Shown: in pieces, positions 59,813 through 64,000 of the stretch | Layout of the letters: every line of letters begins with the position of its first letter | Position numbering within the stretch: position 1 is the stretch's first letter | Assembly (NCBI RefSeq): GCF_027359675.1 | Contig: NZ_CP114786.1 | Coordinates: 310,001-374,000 of the forward strand | DNA length: 64,000 nucleotides | Direction: 5' to 3' | From: Roseibium sp. Sym1 | GTDB taxonomy: Bacteria; Pseudomonadota; Alphaproteobacteria; Rhizobiales; Stappiaceae | The notes under the pieces: model-generated | What the model was told of the DNA's origin: nothing | The model's database searches: none | The model's input: only the letters and a program-made list of their open reading frames with translations | Position numbers and translations under genes: made by a program

Positions 59813-61912
59813 GTGGAGAACGCACCTGACAACATGCCAGACAATCCGGACACCCTAAGCGCCCCCAACGAAAAGACCTCGGCCCAACCGCTCCAATTTG
59901 CCGGCGGCAAAATCGATCAGGACCTGATCTTTTCAATTTTCGACCGCCTCGACACCGGTGTCTGGATCTTCGATTTCGACCACAAGCACATTCTCTGGGC
60001 CAATCAAAAGGCATTGGAAATCACGGGGTCGGCAACGCTTGAAGAACTGCAGGCCCGCGACATGGCTGCGGACATGTCCCATTCCGTCGAGCAGCGGCTG
60101 CGACAGTACCAGCAGGACTTCTGCAAGCATGATGTAAGCTTTTCCGAAATCTGGACGCTCTATCCACAGGGCAAGGCGCAGGTTCTCCAGGTGGTGATGA
60201 GCGGGATCCGCCTGACCGACGGCCGCATGGCGCTCTTGTGCGAGGGCCGGCCACATCACGAACAGCAGCCGGAAACGCTCCGAAGCGCCGAAGCGCTGAT
60301 GCATACAACCGTGATGATCTCGCTGTATTCCGAAGATGGCAGACCGCTCTATCGCAACACGGCTTCCCGGGCAGCCTGCAACGGCCTGGAAACATCGTTC
60401 GAAGACCAGTTCGTCGATCCCGCGGACGCTCGACGGCTGATCGACCTTGTCGCCCGCGAACGCACCTCCCGTCTGGTTGCCAACATGCAGACAAGCGCCG
60501 GCAAACGCTGGCACGAATTGACGATCCGCGCCTGTCACGACGCCGTCACGGGGCAACCGGCCTATCTGGTCAGCGAAATCGACGTGACGGAACTGCATGA
60601 AACCAAGGAGCGGGCCCAATATCTTGCCAGCCACGACACCCTGACAGGACTGTCCAACCGCACCTACCTGAAGGAGCGGCTGACACAGGTCCTGCAGACG
60701 GCTCGGGACAATACCCAACTGGCCACGCTCTATCTGGTTGATCTCGACGATTTCAAGATGGTCAACGATTCGCTTGGACATGCCGCCGGCGACGGGCTGC
60801 TGCAACTGGTCGCGCAGAAGCTGAGAGAGCTGGCAGGGCCGGATGACATCGTCGCGCGGCTGGGCGGCGACGAATTCCTGATCTGCCATCTCGAAGGGGC
60901 CAAACACGACAGTCCGGACTGGTTCGGCCAGGCCCTGCTCAACGCCTTTGCAAGCCCGCAGCTCATCGAGGGCAAACCGCGCCAGGTTGGCCTCAGCATC
61001 GGCTACGTGCATTTTCCGGAGGATGGCACCGGCATCGACCAGTTGATGCGCCATGCGGATCTGGCGCTCTATCAGGCCAAAACGGATGTGAAGCAAAAAT
61101 GCGTACGCTTTCGCGAACGCATGCGTCTCCTGCGCGACGAACACCAGACCATCAAGAAGGACCTGGAACGCGCCATCCGCGATGACCAGTTCGTCCTGTA
61201 CTACCAGCCGATCGCCTGTACGCGGACCGAGCGCGTGGTTGGCGGCGAAGCCTTGATCCGGTGGCAGCACCCGGACAAGGGCCTGGTGGCTCCGGACGAA
61301 TTCGTGCCCATCGCGGAAGAGACCGGCTTGATCAACGAAATCGGCATGTGGGTCAGCCGCCAGGTCGGCAGGATGCAGGCTGCCCTTTCAGATCAGAACC
61401 TGGACGTGCCTCTTTCCATGAATGTCTCGCCCCGGCAGATGTCAGATCCGCTTTTCATCTCGCGCATGACCTCTCTTGCAAGCCAAACCGGCTGTCAGCC
61501 CGGCAGGATCTCCCTGGAGATCACGGAAAGTGTGCTTCTGGGTGATATTCCAAACGCCTTCGAAACCTTGTCGGTGCTCAAGCAGGCCGGCTACCGGATC
61601 GTCATTGACGACTTCGGCACCGGGTATTCGAACCTGGCCTATCTGCACAATTACCCGATTGACGGCATCAAGATCGACCGGATGTTCATGAACGACATCG
61701 CCTCAGGCGGTGCCATCGTCAAACTGATCCTGTCACTGGCATCGGCGCTGGATGCAGATATCGTCGCCGAAGGTGTCGAAACGCTCGAGCAGCGGACCTG
61801 GCTGTCGGAGAACGGCTGCAACCGGTTCCAGGGCTTTCTCTATTCCAGACCCGTTCCGGAAGAGCGGTTCGTCGCCATGCTTTCAAGCCAGGTGCGCATC
61901 GCGGCTATGTGA
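59813..61912 (+). CDS. PAS-GGDEF-EAL cyclic-di-GMP turnover protein
   Basis: A 699-residue cytoplasmic protein. A PAS domain (about 35-145) is followed by a second PAS-like sensor (about 155-265), a GGDEF domain (about 270-435) with motif GGDEF at 351-355, and an EAL domain (about 445-690) with EAL at 479-481 (GGEALIRW). DDFGTGYSNL and EGVETLEQ are intact EAL loops. Both catalytic motifs look complete. The arginine of the inhibitory RxxD site before GGDEF is replaced (GPDD), so product inhibition is unlikely. No membrane segments. GTG 59813 starts the frame; ATG 59834 is an alternative. Its 3' end overlaps kynU convergently by 8 bases. Confidence 0.9.
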   Translation: MENAPDNMPDNPDTLSAPNEKTSAQPLQFAGGKIDQDLIFSIFDRLDTGVWIFDFDHKHILWANQKALEITGSATLEELQARDMAADMSHSVEQRLRQYQQDFCKHDVSFSEIWTLYPQGKAQVLQVVMSGIRLTDGRMALLCEGRPHHEQQPETLRSAEALMHTTVMISLYSEDGRPLYRNTASRAACNGLETSFEDQFVDPADARRLIDLVARERTSRLVANMQTSAGKRWHELTIRACHDAVTGQPAYLVSEIDVTELHETKERAQYLASHDTLTGLSNRTYLKERLTQVLQTARDNTQLATLYLVDLDDFKMVNDSLGHAAGDGLLQLVAQKLRELAGPDDIVARLGGDEFLICHLEGAKHDSPDWFGQALLNAFASPQLIEGKPRQVGLSIGYVHFPEDGTGIDQLMRHADLALYQAKTDVKQKCVRFRERMRLLRDEHQTIKKDLERAIRDDQFVLYYQPIACTRTERVVGGEALIRWQHPDKGLVAPDEFVPIAEETGLINEIGMWVSRQVGRMQAALSDQNLDVPLSMNVSPRQMSDPLFISRMTSLASQTGCQPGRISLEITESVLLGDIPNAFETLSVLKQAGYRIVIDDFGTGYSNLAYLHNYPIDGIKIDRMFMNDIASGGAIVKLILSLASALDADIVAEGVETLEQRTWLSENGCNRFQGFLYSRPVPEERFVAMLSSQVRIAAM

Positions 61913-63125
61913 CCTTGGCGCGGGTCTTGAATTCCGGCCGGTTCCAGCTTTGCGTGTCCAGGATCTCCTGCAGGATCCCGACCGCGTCGACAATGTCCTG
62001 GTGAGACAGGTAGAGCGGTGTGAAGCCGAAGCGCATCACGTCGGGCGCCCGGAAATCGCCAATGACCCCGCGCGCTATCAATGCCTGCATGACCGCGTAG
62101 CCCTCCGCGAACCGGAACGACACCTGGCTGCCGCGCGCTTCGGGGTTGCGCGGGCTGGCCAGTTCCAGCTGCGGACACCTGGCCTCGACCTCGGCAATGA
62201 ACAGCTCGCTGAGGGAAATCGATTTGCGGCGGATATCGGTCATGTCGACATCCTCGAAAACCTCCAGAGCCGCGTGCAGGCTCGAAAGGGCCAGGATCGC
62301 CGGCGTACCGACGGTCATGCGATTGATGCCCGTGACAGGACGGTAGTCGAGATCGAACGCAAACGGCGCCTCGTGCCCCATCCAGCCGGTCAGCGGCGAG
62401 GTTACCTTGTCCTGATGCTCCGGCGCCACATAGAGAAAGGCCGGCGCCCCGGGGCCTCCATTGAGATATTTATAGCCGCAGCCGACCGCGAAATCCGCCT
62501 TCGCGCCCGCAAGATCGACCGGAATGGCCCCGGCGGAATGCGCCAGATCCCAGATCGCCAGGGCGCCCGCCGAGTGAGCCACACGCGTCAGATCCGCCAT
62601 GTCGTGAACGCGGCCGGTGCGGTAGTCGACCTGGGTCAGCATGACCGCTGCGACGTCGTCGGTGATGGCCGCACGCACGCCCTCCGGATCGACGATCCTC
62701 AGTTCATGCCCCTTGTCGAGCAGCTGTTTCAGGCCGGAGGCGACATAGAGATCGGTCGGAAAGTTGCCGTTGTCCGACAGGATCACCTTGCGTTCCGGCC
62801 GCAATGACAGGGCCGCGGACAGGACCTTGAAGACATTCACCGAGGTGCTGTCGCAGGCGACCACGGTGCCTTTGCCGGCCCCGATCAGGCGGGCGATCCG
62901 GTCACCTGTGCGACCGGGCAAATCGATCCAGGAGTGGGTGTTCCAGGCCCGGATGAGGCTGGTGCCCCATTCCTCGCGAACCACCTCGGCGATCCGGTCG
63001 GGCACGTTTTTCGGCAGAACGCCAAGCGAATTGCCATCCAGGTAAATGACGCCATCCGGTATCTGGAACGCATCCTTTTTGGACTTGAGGACGTCGGTCA
63101 GGTCGGACGGGTGCTGGGAAGACAT
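61905..63125 (-). CDS. kynU: Kynureninase
   Basis: A 406-residue PLP enzyme that splits kynurenine to anthranilate and alanine. DGVIYLDGNSLGVLPKN opens the protein, TSVNVFKVLSAAL belongs to the phosphate site, WDLAHSAGAIPVDL has the cofactor aspartate and Lys219 in GYKYLNGGPGAPAF is the Schiff-base lysine. ATG 63125 is chosen; upstream in-frame codons to 63266 have no support. No kynA or kynB gene is present in the window. It overlaps the GGDEF-EAL gene end by 8 bases and is divergent from sdaA. Confidence 0.93.
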   Translation of the reverse strand: MSSQHPSDLTDVLKSKKDAFQIPDGVIYLDGNSLGVLPKNVPDRIAEVVREEWGTSLIRAWNTHSWIDLPGRTGDRIARLIGAGKGTVVACDSTSVNVFKVLSAALSLRPERKVILSDNGNFPTDLYVASGLKQLLDKGHELRIVDPEGVRAAITDDVAAVMLTQVDYRTGRVHDMADLTRVAHSAGALAIWDLAHSAGAIPVDLAGAKADFAVGCGYKYLNGGPGAPAFLYVAPEHQDKVTSPLTGWMGHEAPFAFDLDYRPVTGINRMTVGTPAILALSSLHAALEVFEDVDMTDIRRKSISLSELFIAEVEARCPQLELASPRNPEARGSQVSFRFAEGYAVMQALIARGVIGDFRAPDVMRFGFTPLYLSHQDIVDAVGILQEILDTQSWNRPEFKTRAKVT

Positions 63126-63374
63126 TCTTGGCTCGATTTGAAGATAGTTGCATTTGAAAGGAAGGCGCACGCTATCAAAGCGGCCTGCCCCGAACAACTG
63201 TTTCCAGCGACGCCCCGCCCTCTCCTCGAACCGCCGGTGGAAAGGCAAATCGCGGCCATGTCGCAAATGGCATATTATTGCGCGTTTGAACGGAAGTATG
63301 GGCAGCGCTATCTGTTAGCTTGGCAGCAAATCGCTGACAGCGTCAGCGCGGCAATGACATATGGTCCAGTAGAG

Positions 63375-64000
63375 ATGTTCATCAGCGTCTTCGACATATT
63401 CAAGATCGGCATCGGCCCGTCCAGCTCGCATACGGTCGGCCCCATGGTGGCCGTGCACCGTTATCTCGACCGGCTGCGTGGCCTGGCCGGCGCGGAACAG
63501 CGCGCCGCACGCCTCACCGTCACCCTGCACGGCTCGCTCGCCTTCACCGGCAAGGGACATGCGACCGACAAGGCTGTCTGTCTCGGCCTTCTGGGTGCCC
63601 GGCCCGACACGCTCGATCCGGACCAGGTCGAGCCGATGCTGGACGCCCTGAATCAGTCGCAGAAACTGAAGATCGACGGCCTGCCCGAGCTGACATTCAC
63701 CCCGGACAAGGACGTCATTTTCGATTACGGCCCGCCGCTGCCGCTCCACGCCAATGGCATGACCTTCCATCTTTTGGACGCGTCGGGATCGCTGATCGAC
63801 ACCTTCGTCTACTATTCGATCGGCGGCGGCTTCGTCGTCAGCGAATCCGAGTTGCGCAAGACCTCCAACGAACCCGTCAACGAGCTTGCCAAGCAGGATG
63901 TGCCGTTTCCATTCGCGAGCGCCAGGCAGATGCTGGAAATGGGCCGGGAGGCGGAGCTTTCGATTGCCGAAATGAAGCTGCAAAACGAATGTGCCGAGCA
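63375..64000 (+). CDS. sdaA: L-serine dehydratase (partial, N-terminal part)
   Basis: The first 208 codons; the gene runs past the right edge. MFISVFDIFKIGIGPSSSHTVGPM is the diagnostic start of iron-sulfur L-serine ammonia-lyases, which convert serine to pyruvate and ammonia. LHGSLAFTGKGHATDKAVCLGLLG and FVYYSIGGGFVV follow as in the beta domain. The cysteine ligands of the [4Fe-4S] cluster would be in the missing C-terminal part. ATG 63354, seven codons upstream and in frame, is an alternative start. Next to kynU (alanine-producing), the region looks amino-acid catabolic. Confidence 0.9.
   Translation, partial: MFISVFDIFKIGIGPSSSHTVGPMVAVHRYLDRLRGLAGAEQRAARLTVTLHGSLAFTGKGHATDKAVCLGLLGARPDTLDPDQVEPMLDALNQSQKLKIDGLPELTFTPDKDVIFDYGPPLPLHANGMTFHLLDASGSLIDTFVYYSIGGGFVVSESELRKTSNEPVNELAKQDVPFPFASARQMLEMGREAELSIAEMKLQNECAE

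Noticed and set aside
59428..59829. 133-codon plus-strand open frame before the GGDEF-EAL gene
   Set aside because: Spans the AT-rich promoter region, has no domain, and would overlap the next gene's start.
1..64000. CRISPR arrays, tRNA/rRNA genes, prophage genes, transposase genes
   Set aside because: None seen on either strand; only short intergenic repeats and a transposase-free inverted-repeat element are present.

Overview
The window is high-GC DNA with tightly packed operons and frequent ATGA start/stop overlaps. It has no tRNA, rRNA, CRISPR array, phage or transposase gene. The gene set points to an alphaproteobacterium of the order Hyphomicrobiales (Rhizobiales), probably a marine Stappiaceae member such as Roseibium/Labrenzia. 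The pointers are a RirA-type Rrf2 regulator with its three cluster cysteines, a HemP-like protein behind TGA-N9-TCA iron boxes, an MbfA-type iron exporter, choXWV next to betI-betA-betB, IalB and BA14K-like proteins, and an ECF42-type sigma factor with a YciI partner. The genus is inferred from gene content only.

Layout. 1-3.2 kb: the start of a 3-oxoacid CoA-transferase gene, a small membrane protein and two coupled paralogous acetyltransferases. 3.3-12.7 kb: a polyamine locus (potF-potG-potH-potI uptake, two glutamine-synthetase-like gamma-glutamylpolyamine synthetases around a GntR/FCD regulator, and a SpuC-like aminotransferase). 12.9-16.6 kb: MbfA, YciI plus sigma factor, a VOC protein and a MAPEG protein. 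17.0-21.3 kb: a three-gene signalling operon of a small secreted protein, a membrane histidine kinase and a response regulator with an HD-GYP output. 21.3-26.1 kb: assimilatory sulfate reduction and siroheme operon (cysG, DUF2849, cysI, cysH, DUF934). 26.4-31.3 kb: IalB, a secreted hypothetical protein, two lower-GC paralogous membrane proteins among intergenic repeats, and a thiolase. 31.8-38.1 kb: GH13 alpha-glucosidase, a MITE-like element, glycosyltransferase, degenerate receiver-HD protein, HI0933-family flavoprotein and YaiI. 38.2-40.2 kb: BA14K protein, a secreted hypothetical protein and a cold-shock protein. 40.2-47.1 kb: choline uptake (choXWV) divergent from betI-betA-betB, giving choline to glycine betaine. 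47.4-50.3 kb: adenylate cyclase, HemP and RirA. 50.4-54.4 kb: LacI regulator with GH43 xylosidase, and a second HI0933-family flavoprotein. 54.6-59.2 kb: livG-livF-livH-livM-livK branched-chain amino acid transporter. 59.8-64 kb: a PAS-GGDEF-EAL protein, kynureninase and the start of L-serine dehydratase.

Most of the window is nutrient scavenging (polyamines, choline, branched-chain amino acids, glucosides, xylosides, sulfate) and its regulation. The least explained parts are the 17-21 kb signalling operon, the receiver-HD pseudo-phosphodiesterase at 35-36 kb, the repeat-rich 28-30 kb segment with two related membrane proteins, and several intergenic repeat families, one with perfect 34-bp terminal inverted repeats.
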